From positions 1 through 64,000 of the forward strand of contig JBOGXA010000015.1 of NCBI GenBank assembly GCA_050694175.1: a stretch of DNA of 64,000 nucleotides, written 5' to 3'. Source of the stretch: JBOGXA01 sp050694175. GTDB lineage: Bacteria; Actinomycetota; CADDZG01; WHSQ01. Below the pieces are notes generated by a model. It did no database searches, was not told the origin of the DNA, and worked only from the letters and a program-made list of their open reading frames with translations. Positions 35,416-43,227 of the stretch are shown piece after piece. Numbering within the stretch: position 1 is the stretch's first letter; each line of letters begins with the position of its first letter. The translations under genes were made by a program, and so were the position numbers.

Positions 35416-36840
35416 CTAGATGTCGTAGTAGAGATAGAACTCCCACGGGTGAGGCCGCAGCCGGATCTCGTCGACCTCGCGCACCCTCTTGTAGTCGATC
35501 CAGTGCTCTATGACATCCGGCGTGAAGACGCCACCTTCGAGCAGGAAGTCGTGATCGCCCTCGAGCGCGTCGAGCGCGGTATCGAGTGAGCCGGGGACCT
35601 GCGGAACCTGCGCGAGCTCCTCGGGCGGGAGGTCGTAGAGATCCTTGTCGACCGGATCGACCGGCTCGATCTTGTTCTTGATCCCGTCCAATCCCGCCAT
35701 CAGCAACGCAGGGAAGGCGAGATACGGGTTGCACGATGGGTCGGGGCACCGGAACTCGATGCGCTTTGACTTTGGCGACTTTGAGTAGAGCGGGATGCGC
35801 ACGGCCGCCGAGCGGTTGCGCTGCGAGTACACGAGGTTCACCGGCGCCTCATAGCCGGGCACCAGCCGCTTGTACGAGTTCGTCGTCGGCGCGCACAGGG
35901 CGAGGAGCGCAGGTGCGTGCTCGAGGATTCCACCGATGTACCAGCGCGCCATGTCGGAAAGCTGCGCGTAGCCGAGTTCATCCCAGAACAGCGGCTCTTC
36001 GTCCTTCCACAGGCTCTGGTGGACGTGCATGCCCGAGCCGTTGTCCTGGAAGATCGGCTTGGGCATGAACGTGACGGTCTTTCCGTACTTGAGCGCGACG
36101 TTCTTGATGACGTACTTGTAGATCATGAGGCGGTCGGCCATCGACAGGAGGGGCGCAAAACCCATGTCGATCTCGCCCTGGCCCGCGGTTCCGACCTCGT
36201 GGTGATGCACCTCCACCGGAACGCCGAGCTCCCGCAGCGTGAGCACCATCTCGGAACGGAGATCCTGGTAGTGATCCATTGGCGGAACCGGGAAGTAGCC
36301 CTCCTTGTACCGGGGCTTGTAGCCGAGGTTCTTCCCACCCTCTTCGGCCCCCGAATTCCACACGCCCTCGACCGCGTCGATGTAGTAGTAGGCGGAGTGC
36401 TGGTTCTGGTCGAATCGGATGGAGTCGAAGACGTAGAACTCGGCCTCGGGCCCGAAGTAGGCGGTATCGGCGATCCCCGTCCCGGTCAGGTAGTCCTGGG
36501 CCTTCTTCGCGATGTAGCGCGGATCCCTTGTGTAGAACTCTCCGGTCACGGGATCCTTGACGTACGAGTGAAGGATGAGGGTGGGGTGCTGGCGGAAGGG
36601 GTCCATCACGGCGGTATCAGGGTCCGGCATGAGGATCATGTCCGACTCCTGGATCTCCTGGAAGCCGCGGATGGACGAGCCGTCGAAGCCGATGCCCTCG
36701 TCGAACGCTTCTTCTCCCAGCTCCTCGAACGGCATCGAGAAGTGCTGCATGAGTCCGGGCAGGTCGGAGAAGCGCAGGTCGATGAATTGTGCGCCGTGCT
36801 GCTGACCCAGCTTGAGGGCATCGGACGGGCTGGCTGGCAT
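35416..36840 (-). CDS. glnA: Glutamine synthetase type I, GSI-beta (adenylylatable)
   Basis: 474 residues; the ATG follows AAGGAGG. This is the main ammonia-assimilating enzyme: GFDGSSIRGF, FGPEAEFYVFD, HHEVGTAGQGEIDMGF, GSGMHVHQSL, APTTNSYKRLVPGYEAP and RIEFRCPDPSCNPY are all present. The loop DKDLYDLPPEE carries Tyr 402, the adenylylation site used by GlnE. Two synthetases of different subtype in one 11-kb region plus GlnE is the actinobacterial pattern (GlnA1/GlnA2). A GlnR-type box lies 64-101 bases upstream of the start, a possible -10 (TACCCT) at 36893-36888, and a terminator follows the gene. Length and motifs are those of a normal active dodecameric enzyme. Confidence 0.96.
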   Translation of the reverse strand: MPASPSDALKLGQQHGAQFIDLRFSDLPGLMQHFSMPFEELGEEAFDEGIGFDGSSIRGFQEIQESDMILMPDPDTAVMDPFRQHPTLILHSYVKDPVTGEFYTRDPRYIAKKAQDYLTGTGIADTAYFGPEAEFYVFDSIRFDQNQHSAYYYIDAVEGVWNSGAEEGGKNLGYKPRYKEGYFPVPPMDHYQDLRSEMVLTLRELGVPVEVHHHEVGTAGQGEIDMGFAPLLSMADRLMIYKYVIKNVALKYGKTVTFMPKPIFQDNGSGMHVHQSLWKDEEPLFWDELGYAQLSDMARWYIGGILEHAPALLALCAPTTNSYKRLVPGYEAPVNLVYSQRNRSAAVRIPLYSKSPKSKRIEFRCPDPSCNPYLAFPALLMAGLDGIKNKIEPVDPVDKDLYDLPPEELAQVPQVPGSLDTALDALEGDHDFLLEGGVFTPDVIEHWIDYKRVREVDEIRLRPHPWEFYLYYDI

Positions 36841-36903
36841 AAATCCTCCTTGACTCGCCGAGCGGGGAAGGCTTACCGATTCGCCCCAGGGTAGCGGGTG
36901 GCC

Positions 36904-36941
36904 GTTTCCCGCTGGTTTCGCCGGTGTTACGGGGCGGTTAA
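36904..36941 (-). promoter_or_regulatory. GlnR box upstream of glnA, four pentamers at 11-bp period
   Basis: On the minus strand the pentamers are TTAAC (36941-36937), GTAAC (36930-36926), GAAAC (36919-36915) and GAAAC (36908-36904), each separated by exactly six bases. The known GlnR consensus is gTnAC-n6-GAAAC, often in two tandem copies. The box ends 64 bases before the glnA start and about 10 bases before a TACCCT that could be the -10, the usual activating position. Confidence 0.7.
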
Positions 36942-36951
36942 ACGACCCGGG

Positions 36952-37443
36952 CTATCCGCTCAGCCACCTGCGGAGGTGGCTGGCCTCCTCGCGGTAGGCG
37001 CGCTCCAAGCCGTCGACGATCCAGCCCTCGACCTTGCCGCCGACGATCGGGATGCTTACCTTGACGGTCCCGAGCACGGTCCGTACCGTTCCCTCGCCGC
37101 CCGGGGCCAGGTCGATGCGCCCCGATGCCTTCAATAGTTCGTCGGCCGCCAGCGGCTCGATCGTCCACCCCCACGCATGCTCGTCGGGGGCCCATGTGGC
37201 GTGCTCAATCCACGCCGGGTCGGAGTCGCCGATGAACTTTTTGGCGGGGCCTGAGATATCGATGTCGAGCACGCACCGGACCCGCCGGCGAACCACTCCG
37301 TCGGCGAGGTTCTCCTGCTCGAGGACCTTTCGCTCCGACAGGGGGCCGATCCCGTCGAGCGATGCCTGGTACTTCTCGTCGAGCATGACCTTCGCGACTG
37401 CGTCCGGGTCTGCGGGAAAAGTGTGCTCGATGCGGAAGTCCAC
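36952..37443 (-). CDS. DUF2505 family protein
   Basis: 163 residues from GTG 37443, where the family homology starts (DFRIEHTFPADPDAVAKVML). An upstream extension to 37590 is Arg/Pro-rich and unsupported. DUF2505 proteins have an START/SRPBCC-like fold: the sequence shows the N-terminal helix-strand, a central beta region with GWTIEPL and a C-terminal amphipathic helix (WIVDGLERAYREEASHLRRWL). The family is common in actinobacteria and has no known function; binding a hydrophobic ligand is a guess from the fold. It precedes glnA on the same strand with a 111-base gap holding the GlnR box. Confidence 0.75.
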   Translation of the reverse strand: MDFRIEHTFPADPDAVAKVMLDEKYQASLDGIGPLSERKVLEQENLADGVVRRRVRCVLDIDISGPAKKFIGDSDPAWIEHATWAPDEHAWGWTIEPLAADELLKASGRIDLAPGGEGTVRTVLGTVKVSIPIVGGKVEGWIVDGLERAYREEASHLRRWLSG

Positions 37444-37633
37444 GGACGCGCAGGATATCTTGCCCGCCCAGCCGAGTACGTGTTGGGGCGCGGTTTCGGC
37501 GGGACGGCCTCGCGGCCGACCGACGCGTATCGCGTTGATGAGCCACCTCGATTGCATCGCGCCTGTTTGTGGCCGGATAGTGAACCTCACACCGGCGACT
37601 CACTGGATCGACCACAGAAGGGAGAAGGTGGCC

Positions 37634-38068
37634 ATGGACTGGAAGCTCGAGGTTGTTGTGGTACCCGTCTCGGACGTTGACCGAGCAAAGTCCTTCTACA
37701 CGGAGAAGGCCGGCTTCAATACCGACCTTGACGACACGTTTGCCGATGATTTTCGCATTGTGCAGCTGACGCCTCCAGGGTCGGCATGCTCCATCATGAT
37801 TGGGACCGGGGTCGTTGACACGCCGCCAGGGTCTGTCCAGGGCTTGCAAATGGTGGTCTCGGACATTGGCGTCGCGCGTGCGGAGCTCGTGGAGCGAGGT
37901 GTGGACGTGAGCGATATCCAGGTGTTCGAGCGGGGCGCGCGATCAGGAAGGGCGGTCGAGGTCGCACCGGAGGGCCGCGACGCCGCGCTCGACTTCGCCG
38001 GATTCGTGTTCTTCAGCGATCCAGACGGCAATGGTTGGGCGGTCCAGCAGATGCCCGAAGGCGCTTAG
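37634..38068 (+). CDS. VOC/glyoxalase-fold protein
   Basis: 144 residues from ATG 37634 after GGGAGAAGG. Two paired beta-alpha-beta-beta-beta modules: the first with VVVPVSDVDRAKSFYTEKAGF and the second with GLQMVVSDIGVARAELVERGVDV and FVFFSDPDGNGWAVQQ. This is the pattern of glyoxalase/bleomycin-resistance-like proteins. The canonical metal-binding His/Glu set is not complete (the first His position reads VVVP), so it may be non-catalytic. The upstream in-frame extension to 37034 overlaps the DUF2505 gene antisense and is rejected. Confidence 0.85.
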   Translation: MDWKLEVVVVPVSDVDRAKSFYTEKAGFNTDLDDTFADDFRIVQLTPPGSACSIMIGTGVVDTPPGSVQGLQMVVSDIGVARAELVERGVDVSDIQVFERGARSGRAVEVAPEGRDAALDFAGFVFFSDPDGNGWAVQQMPEGA

Positions 38069-38148
38069 CCGCATCGCGCGCCGCGGCGGTCTACCGAAAT
38101 AACTAGACAGAGTCACAAAGACAGCGCGCCGAGCTCGACGCCCGTTCC

Positions 38149-38775
38149 TTAGTGGACGAGGCCGCGGCGGAAAGCCTCTGCGACGGCCTCCGTGCGGTCG
38201 TGCACCCCAAGCTTCCTGAAGATCTGCTTGAGGTAGGTCTTCACGGTTTCTTCGGAGACGTGGATGTGTTCGGCGACCTCGCGCGTCGACTTGCCGTGAC
38301 TCAGCTCTTGCAAGACTGCGAGTTCGCGATCGCTGAGCGCGCGCGGATCCGTGCCCTTGATCCGTCCGAAGATGCCCTCCGTCACGTTTGGATCGAGCAC
38401 AGCCCTTCCCTCGGCGACGTCGTAGATGGCCTGGACGACCGTCTCGCGAGTCGCCCCCTTCGATAGGTAACCGTCGGCTCCCGCTTTCACCGCTTCCGCG
38501 ACGGTCCCCGGATCTGTGAACATCGTCAGCACGAGCACCTTGGTGTCTGGAGAATGCTCTTTGATTCGGCGAGTGGCTTCGATACCGCTCATCGATTGTC
38601 CGAGGTTGACGTCCATGAGCACGATGTCAACGGTGTCGGACTGCGATCGGGTAACCGCCTGATCGCCCGTGTCCACAACGCCGACGAGTTCGACGTTGTC
38701 GGCCATCGAGAGCATGTCTTCGAGGCCCTGCGACATGAGCATGTGGTCCTCGGCAATCAAGACCCGCAGTGTCAC
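38149..38775 (-). CDS. NarL/FixJ-type response regulator
   Basis: 208 residues. The receiver has the acidic pair (IAEDH), phosphoacceptor Asp in VLMDVNL (about 55), the Thr of LTMF and Lys of YLSKGA. The C-terminal LuxR-type HTH is RELAVLQELSHGKSTREVAEHIHVSEETVKTYLKQIFRKL, written in part: STREVAEHIHVSEETVKTYL is the recognition region. It partners the sensor kinase immediately upstream: the GTG at 38775 overlaps the kinase TGA, so both are translationally coupled. Regulated genes cannot be read from this sequence. Confidence 0.92.
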   Translation of the reverse strand: MTLRVLIAEDHMLMSQGLEDMLSMADNVELVGVVDTGDQAVTRSQSDTVDIVLMDVNLGQSMSGIEATRRIKEHSPDTKVLVLTMFTDPGTVAEAVKAGADGYLSKGATRETVVQAIYDVAEGRAVLDPNVTEGIFGRIKGTDPRALSDRELAVLQELSHGKSTREVAEHIHVSEETVKTYLKQIFRKLGVHDRTEAVAEAFRRGLVH

Positions 38776-40139
38776 TGCTCGACACCTCCCGGAAGGATCG
38801 CCTCCAGCTTGGTACCGCGCCCCGGTGCTGTGTCAAATACGATACTGCCCCCGACGCGGGCGGCTCGTTCCTTCATCAGTCTCATACCCACGTGATCGCT
38901 TCCTACCTCCTGTTGGGGGTCAAATCCAGGCCCTTCGTCTTCAACGACAAGATGAATCATGCCGTTCTGATTTCCAATTGTGACAGTGATGGGCCCCCCG
39001 TGCGCGTGTTTCAGAGCGTTCGTGAGGCCCTCTTGCAGGATTTGGAACCCAGCAAGGGCGACGGGGATGGGAGGTTCCACGCCAACTTCACCGTGCGTGC
39101 GGATCTCTGTTCCCCACAAAGTGGACATCTGCTCGGCGAAATGGCGGACGGTCTCAACTAGGCCCCCCGCCTCCACAGTTGACCTCCGCAGATCGACAAG
39201 AGAGCCGCGCAATGCCTTCATCGCGTCCTCGATCGCCTCACGAGATGTGGTGATCGCGTCATTTGCCTTGGTCACTTCACCGGCGACGAGCCATTCGTTC
39301 GAGTTCCCGAGCCCATAGGCCGCGGCCGCGAGCATTTGAAGGCTGGTGTCGTGGATTTCCTCGGCGATGCGGTGCCGTTCCTGCTCTCGATCTTGGAACA
39401 TGCGCTCGCTGGCTTCGAGCAAGGATTTTTGTTGTTCACGGACGCGTTCCGAGAGCTCCTGTTGAGCCCGGGCCCCGAGGATGCTGAGCCTCGCAAAGAC
39501 CAGCGGGATCAAGAACGCTGCCACAGCCCACGCCCCGCCCCTGTCCAAAAGCAAGTACACCGCAGCGGTCGCGGCTCCAAGCCCCGAAAGCAGGACGTAT
39601 GAGACGAAAAATCCACCAATGGGATCGGGCAGAAGGCTTCTCAACGCCCTACGTACGGGGACTCGCTCCCCAGTGGCAACGGCCATGGAAACGAGGCCAA
39701 GGTTCGAAACCATCTGAGCCGCGGAGCCGATCACAATGAAAACCGCTCCCGTGGGAAACGAGAAGCTCCCACCGCTGTGGAGATGAATCAGGACCGATGA
39801 AAGTCCTGCGGAAAGCATCAACTGAGCCCGATTGAACAGGCCCCTGTGAAGGGGTATCTTGCCGCGAAACTCCCTTACGTCGACGGCCGACACTCCAGCG
39901 ATCGCCATTGCGATCCAAGGTTCGAAGATGATTGCGACCGCAAGATGAAGCGGGAAGCTCAGCGTCACCTCGGATCCGAAACCCAGGGAGACGGGGAGCA
40001 TCTCGACGGCTGCAATCAGCAGGATCCAGAACAGCAGAGTGGAGGCCGGCGGTACGTCGGTCACCGAAAAGGAGAGCCAGAACATCAGCCCCGTGGTGAT
40101 CAGGGCGACGAGCCACGAATACGACTTGTTGCTGACCAT
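38772..40139 (-). CDS. Membrane sensor histidine kinase (HisKA_3, NarX/LiaS-like)
   Basis: 455 residues with about seven or eight N-terminal membrane segments (roughly 8-225) and no large extracellular loop, a layout like small-molecule or peptide-sensing kinases. The dimerisation box with the phosphoacceptor His is RHRIAEEIHDTSLQML (about 262), and the ATPase part has LTNALKHAHGG (N box), VEDEGPGFD (G1) and GMRLMKERAARVGG (G2). All catalytic motifs are kept. The start is ATG 40139, with a weak GTAAGAGG upstream. A 25-codon gene and a terminator lie directly upstream on the same strand. Confidence 0.9.
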   Translation of the reverse strand: MVSNKSYSWLVALITTGLMFWLSFSVTDVPPASTLLFWILLIAAVEMLPVSLGFGSEVTLSFPLHLAVAIIFEPWIAMAIAGVSAVDVREFRGKIPLHRGLFNRAQLMLSAGLSSVLIHLHSGGSFSFPTGAVFIVIGSAAQMVSNLGLVSMAVATGERVPVRRALRSLLPDPIGGFFVSYVLLSGLGAATAAVYLLLDRGGAWAVAAFLIPLVFARLSILGARAQQELSERVREQQKSLLEASERMFQDREQERHRIAEEIHDTSLQMLAAAAYGLGNSNEWLVAGEVTKANDAITTSREAIEDAMKALRGSLVDLRRSTVEAGGLVETVRHFAEQMSTLWGTEIRTHGEVGVEPPIPVALAGFQILQEGLTNALKHAHGGPITVTIGNQNGMIHLVVEDEGPGFDPQQEVGSDHVGMRLMKERAARVGGSIVFDTAPGRGTKLEAILPGGVEQ

Positions 40140-40197
40140 GCCTCTTACATCGTACGAACCTCGGGGGAGCGCATGTCGACTAATCTCGGTGGGCGCG

Positions 40198-40225
40198 AAA
40201 AGGGGGCTCTTTTCTAGAGCCCCCT
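40198..40225 (-). terminator. Intrinsic terminator after the 25-codon gene
   Basis: Stem GGGGGCTCT/AGAGCCCCC (40202-40210 with 40216-40224) and a five-base loop, with TTTT on the minus strand at 40201-40198. The same GGGGGCTC/GAGCCCCC stem also forms the terminator at 11160-11183. On the plus strand TTCTTTG follows, so it could work both ways. It separates the small gene from the sensor kinase gene. Confidence 0.85.
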
Positions 40226-40235
40226 TCTTTGTGGC

Positions 40236-40313
40236 TTAGTACCTCCACCCGGCACCGGCAACCTGGAAGATAGCAACCAAGGCGCTGGCTAGAGCGATTA
40301 AGCGAGCCTTCAC
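40236..40313 (-). CDS. Small gene for a 25-residue hydrophobic peptide
   Basis: GTG 40313 follows AAAGGAGGT at seven bases, among the best ribosome binding sites in the window, and the frame ends at TAA 40236-40238. The peptide begins with basic residues (Met-Lys-Ala-Arg), continues with 17 mostly hydrophobic residues (LIALASALVAIFQVAGAG) and ends Trp-Arg-Tyr. A perfect terminator starts 11 bases after the stop. Strong start signal, short frame and terminator make a real gene likely. I do not recognise the peptide. Possible roles: a peptide signal for the polytopic sensor kinase 100 bases downstream, a small membrane-associated regulator, or a leader peptide controlling the kinase operon through the hairpin. 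Confidence 0.6.
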   Translation of the reverse strand: MKARLIALASALVAIFQVAGAGWRY

Positions 40314-40700
40314 GCGGACCTCCTTTGATTTCTAGAAGAGGTGTCTCTAACAAGACCGGCCTTACGGCCGCCGCTCCGCTTCGAAGAGTTACTTCGTGTC
40401 CTCAGCCCTTCCTAGGTCTCCGCTGCACCCCGAGCGGGTAATCGATTAGACCCGTTCGAGTGATTGTGGCCTCACTGTAGCGCCTGTTAAGTATGCATGG
40501 CAATGCCCGCGACTACCTTTTGGGACACTTTTGTCCCCAAGGTGGTGAAAGGCCAGTACCTTCCAGGGGGATATACGGTGTTTTGGAGTAAATTCGAAGC
40601 GTGGGCGACCGAGCACCCTTCGTCGTCAAGACCAACGGGATCGGTGCTTGACCTGCCGCATAGCGTAGACGCAGGCGAGTCGGGGTAAGGCCGGAGTTAA
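40314..40700. other. Intergenic region, no supported gene
   Basis: About 390 bases between the small gene and the plus-strand gene at 40701. It should hold the promoters of both. A dyad at 40431-40459 is the only clear element. A 63-codon frame on the plus strand (40497-40688) has no ribosome binding site and no similarity. Confidence 0.45.
40431..40459. promoter_or_regulatory. Dyad symmetry around TAATCGATTA
   Basis: The perfect palindrome TAATCGATTA (40439-40448) is flanked by CGAGCGGG on the left and GACCCGTTCG on the right, which pair with one mismatch and a one-base offset. It could be an operator or a hairpin for the flanking transcripts. No protein can be assigned. Confidence 0.3.
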
Positions 40701-41390
40701 ATGCAAGAACGCCGCAGTTACCCTAAGAGCGTTCCGGTTCACGACGGCGATCCCGCCGTCCGACTCCGCAATCTCGAGGCCGACATTTCAAGGGTCGCCG
40801 GCGTCAGCAGCGCTCGGGTCGTGGGTGACGATGTCCCGCGCGAGATCCATGTCGTTGCGACGGTGGAGCGCCCGCCCAAACAGGTCGTGCGCGACGTCCA
40901 GTCCCTGGCCGCGGCGCGCTTCGGCATCTCGATCGATCACCGCATCGTCTCGGTTGTTCAGATGGATAAGGATGAACCCCTCCCGGAGATCGTGGAAGAG
41001 GAGGACGATTCAGGCCGCCTGGTCATCGACCGTGTCGTGTTGGCCAGCAAGGGCCGGTCGGGATGGGTGCGCGTCGGGCTACGGTGGCCGGATGGCGAAG
41101 TGACGGAAGGCGCTGGAGTGGCGGGAGCGACTCGTGAGTCGCGTGCGCGCGGAGCCTCCTTGGCCGTACAGCAGGCACTGGAGCCGGTGATGACCACCAA
41201 CGATGTCTCCCTCGACGTCGATCAGGTCCTGATCAATCAGCTCGGAGTGGCGGACTCCGTCACGGTGAAGCTCATGTGGCACGAGGGCCGGCGCTCGACC
41301 GCGCTGGTCGGCTCGGCGCTAATCGATGACGACGTGGCCTCCGCAACCGTCCGCGCCTTCCTGCAGGCCATCAATCGCAAGATTCACTGA
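40701..41390 (+). CDS. Conserved hypothetical two-domain protein
   Basis: 229 residues; ATG preceded by GGAGTTAA. The N-terminal part (about 15-95) starts with AVRLRNLEADISRVAGVSSARVVGDD and continues EIHVVATV, KQVVRDVQSLAAARFGI and RIVSVVQM, an alpha-beta arrangement that looks like a small ligand- or protein-binding domain. The second part (about 110-229) has GRSGWVRVGLRWPDG, GATRESRARGASLAVQQALEP, VLINQLGVADSVTVKLMW and a final helix. It is soluble, with no signal peptide or catalytic motif. I have a sense that similar proteins occur in actinobacteria but know no name or function. Confidence 0.7.
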   Translation: MQERRSYPKSVPVHDGDPAVRLRNLEADISRVAGVSSARVVGDDVPREIHVVATVERPPKQVVRDVQSLAAARFGISIDHRIVSVVQMDKDEPLPEIVEEEDDSGRLVIDRVVLASKGRSGWVRVGLRWPDGEVTEGAGVAGATRESRARGASLAVQQALEPVMTTNDVSLDVDQVLINQLGVADSVTVKLMWHEGRRSTALVGSALIDDDVASATVRAFLQAINRKIH

Positions 41391-41557
41391 CGCCTCTGTT
41401 TCGGGCGTCGCTGACTGTTCACATAGCGCGCTCTGGCGACCTCCAGCGAACAGTCATCACATGCGGGCCGAAGTGTGGCGCGCGCCACTTGCGGGGTTCG
41501 CCGGCCTCGGTTATGAGAAGATCGGAACGCTGCTGAGGAGGGGGAAAGAGGGGCGGG

Positions 41558-42211
41558 ATGCGCCACGCAGACCACGCGCCTGCTCGATCTGAGAGCGATT
41601 CCGCGCGCCCCTCGGAGCCGGCCGAACGGCCGCCTTCGGATTCAGGTTCCAGGCCCTCGCCGGTGGTCGGCTTCTTCGTTGCCCTGCTCATTGCCCTTGT
41701 CGGTTGGGGCCTGTTCTGGTTGACGACGCGTGACGAGCCAAGGGCGGAGCCAGACCCGAGCACCGGAGGTGAACCCGGCGACGGAATCCGCCTAACGGAC
41801 GAAGAAGCGATTGCGCGAATAGAGAACCTGACTGCCATGACAATAGACGCCATACGCAACAGAGATAGCTCATTGATTTCCAGGGCGTTCGTCACGGGAA
41901 GTTCTCTGGCAAGGGACATCAAACTCAGTATTCGGCGGCTCAAGCAGGACGGCGTTGTCGAGCAATCTCGCGTAAGAACACTGTCCTGGGAAGTTGTATC
42001 AAACACCGCCTCCGAGATACGCGTGAGACAAACGCGAATCACCAGATTTTGTTTCATGTCTGAAGGCGGTAAGGACGTCAGCCAGGGGCCAGCCGCGGTC
42101 AGGGAGGTAGGTGTGTGGATCATGAACTGGCAGAGTGACGAGTGGTTGATCGACGGCAATGTCGGCGAGAGCGAAAGGGTTGTTGACGAGAGTGCCGCCC
42201 GTTGCCCCTAG
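41558..42211 (+). CDS. Hypothetical single-pass membrane protein
   Basis: 217 residues; ATG after GGGGCGGG. A Ser/Pro-rich cytoplasmic stretch (1-35) is followed by one membrane segment (VVGFFVALLIALVGWGLFWL) and an exterior domain of about 150 residues with an amphipathic helix (TMTIDAIRNRDSSLISRAF), a basic middle and beta strands ending WLIDGN. The shape (short N-tail, one helix, small exterior fold) is like Mce-associated and SnoaL/NTF2-like domains, but I cannot confirm this. It overlaps the next gene, so they are likely one operon. Confidence 0.65.
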   Translation: MRHADHAPARSESDSARPSEPAERPPSDSGSRPSPVVGFFVALLIALVGWGLFWLTTRDEPRAEPDPSTGGEPGDGIRLTDEEAIARIENLTAMTIDAIRNRDSSLISRAFVTGSSLARDIKLSIRRLKQDGVVEQSRVRTLSWEVVSNTASEIRVRQTRITRFCFMSEGGKDVSQGPAAVREVGVWIMNWQSDEWLIDGNVGESERVVDESAARCP

Positions 42212-43076
42212 GCTGACTCCTAGACTCCCAATCCTGCTTGCAGTCCTCTTGATTGAGTTGGCGGCATCGCAGTCGGTGTCCGCTGACGACCGATTTCGTG
42301 GTGTCGGCGATCTCATCGAGGCCCCTGGGGGGAACGATGGTTTGCTTGCCGAAGCTGGGACCTACGGCTCGGGTAGGGCTCAGTCTGATGCCCAGACTGC
42401 ACAAGTACCCGCCTCTTTTGCTTCTTCCACCGTACCTGACATTGCAGATCTACCCGTTGATGCTCCGGATGTTGAAACCTTCGCTTCACTTCTCGATGGG
42501 AGCATCTGCTCTCAGATTCTCGACAATCGCATCAGTGATTACCGGCCCTACGATTTCGCTCCCGTCGATTCGGTATGTCGGCAGACCGACGACCCCAACC
42601 GCCGTCGACGACGCGGCCCTGATCTCGCGGCTCTCGTTGCCGCCGCGTTCGATCGCGCCGTCTCGCTCGCCCCCGCTCCCGAACTCGACATGGCTCCGCG
42701 TCGCATCGGCCTTACCGGGCTCCCGACCTACGTCTGGGACGATGATCCACCACCACCGGTCATCGCCACCGCCTCCGCGGGCGGGATAACAGTCACCGCC
42801 GAAGCCCGCGTCACCCATTACCGCTGGGACTTCGGCGACGACGTCGACCTATCAACCAACTCTGGCCGTCCGTGGACGGGGACCCGCCCCGGCACCATCG
42901 AACACATCTATGAGACCAAGGGCTTCTACGACGTCTCCGCGGAAGCGATCTGGGCGGCCCGCTGGCGGATCGGGGGCGGAGCGTGGCAGAGCCTCGGCTA
43001 CTTCTCGACCTCAGACTCCCGCCGCTATCCGGTGCAGGAGGTGGTATCGCGCCTCGTGCCCATGTCCAATTCCTGA
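42192..43076 (+). CDS. Secreted protein with a PKD-like domain
   Basis: About 294 residues from GTG 42192, which overlaps the stop of the upstream gene; ATG 42159 would add 11 residues. A signal peptide (LPILLAVLLIELAASQSVSA) is followed by a low-similarity region with two cysteines (SICSQIL, SVCRQTD) and an Arg-rich patch, then a C-terminal PKD-like fold: VTHYRWDFGDDVDLSTNS, EHIYETKGFYDVSAEAIW. PKD domains are beta-sandwiches used for protein or polysaccharide contact on the cell surface. No enzyme domain or cell-wall anchor motif is visible. Translational overlap suggests it works with the membrane protein encoded upstream. Confidence 0.7.
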   Translation: MPPVAPRLTPRLPILLAVLLIELAASQSVSADDRFRGVGDLIEAPGGNDGLLAEAGTYGSGRAQSDAQTAQVPASFASSTVPDIADLPVDAPDVETFASLLDGSICSQILDNRISDYRPYDFAPVDSVCRQTDDPNRRRRRGPDLAALVAAAFDRAVSLAPAPELDMAPRRIGLTGLPTYVWDDDPPPPVIATASAGGITVTAEARVTHYRWDFGDDVDLSTNSGRPWTGTRPGTIEHIYETKGFYDVSAEAIWAARWRIGGGAWQSLGYFSTSDSRRYPVQEVVSRLVPMSNS

Positions 43077-43110
43077 GCTGCGCCCGCGCGCCCGGCATCG
43101 AGGCTTGGGG

Positions 43111-43132
43111 AAAAAAGCCCGCCGGCCGGAGG
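43111..43132 (-). terminator. Probable terminator of the DUF5317 gene
   Basis: On the minus strand, CCTCCG-GC-CGGCGG forms a short GC stem with one mismatch and is followed, after GGC, by TTTTTT (43116-43111). It lies about 95 bases past the stop of the DUF5317 gene. Confidence 0.6.
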
Positions 43133-43227
43133 TTTTACCCCAAACATCGCTGACCTTGTGGCGAGATGTTGGCGCATTGGCGACATCCAGACACACTCCT
43201 CAAACCGACCCGTGCGACCGCAGCTCC

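Noticed and set aside
37034..37633. N-terminal extension of the VOC protein to 344 codons
   Set aside because: It is antisense to the DUF2505 gene, low in similarity, and the ATG at 37634 has a good ribosome binding site at the family start.
40497..40688. 63-codon plus-strand frame before the gene at 40701
   Set aside because: No Shine-Dalgarno, no recognisable similarity; it lies in the probable promoter region. It stays possible but unsupported.
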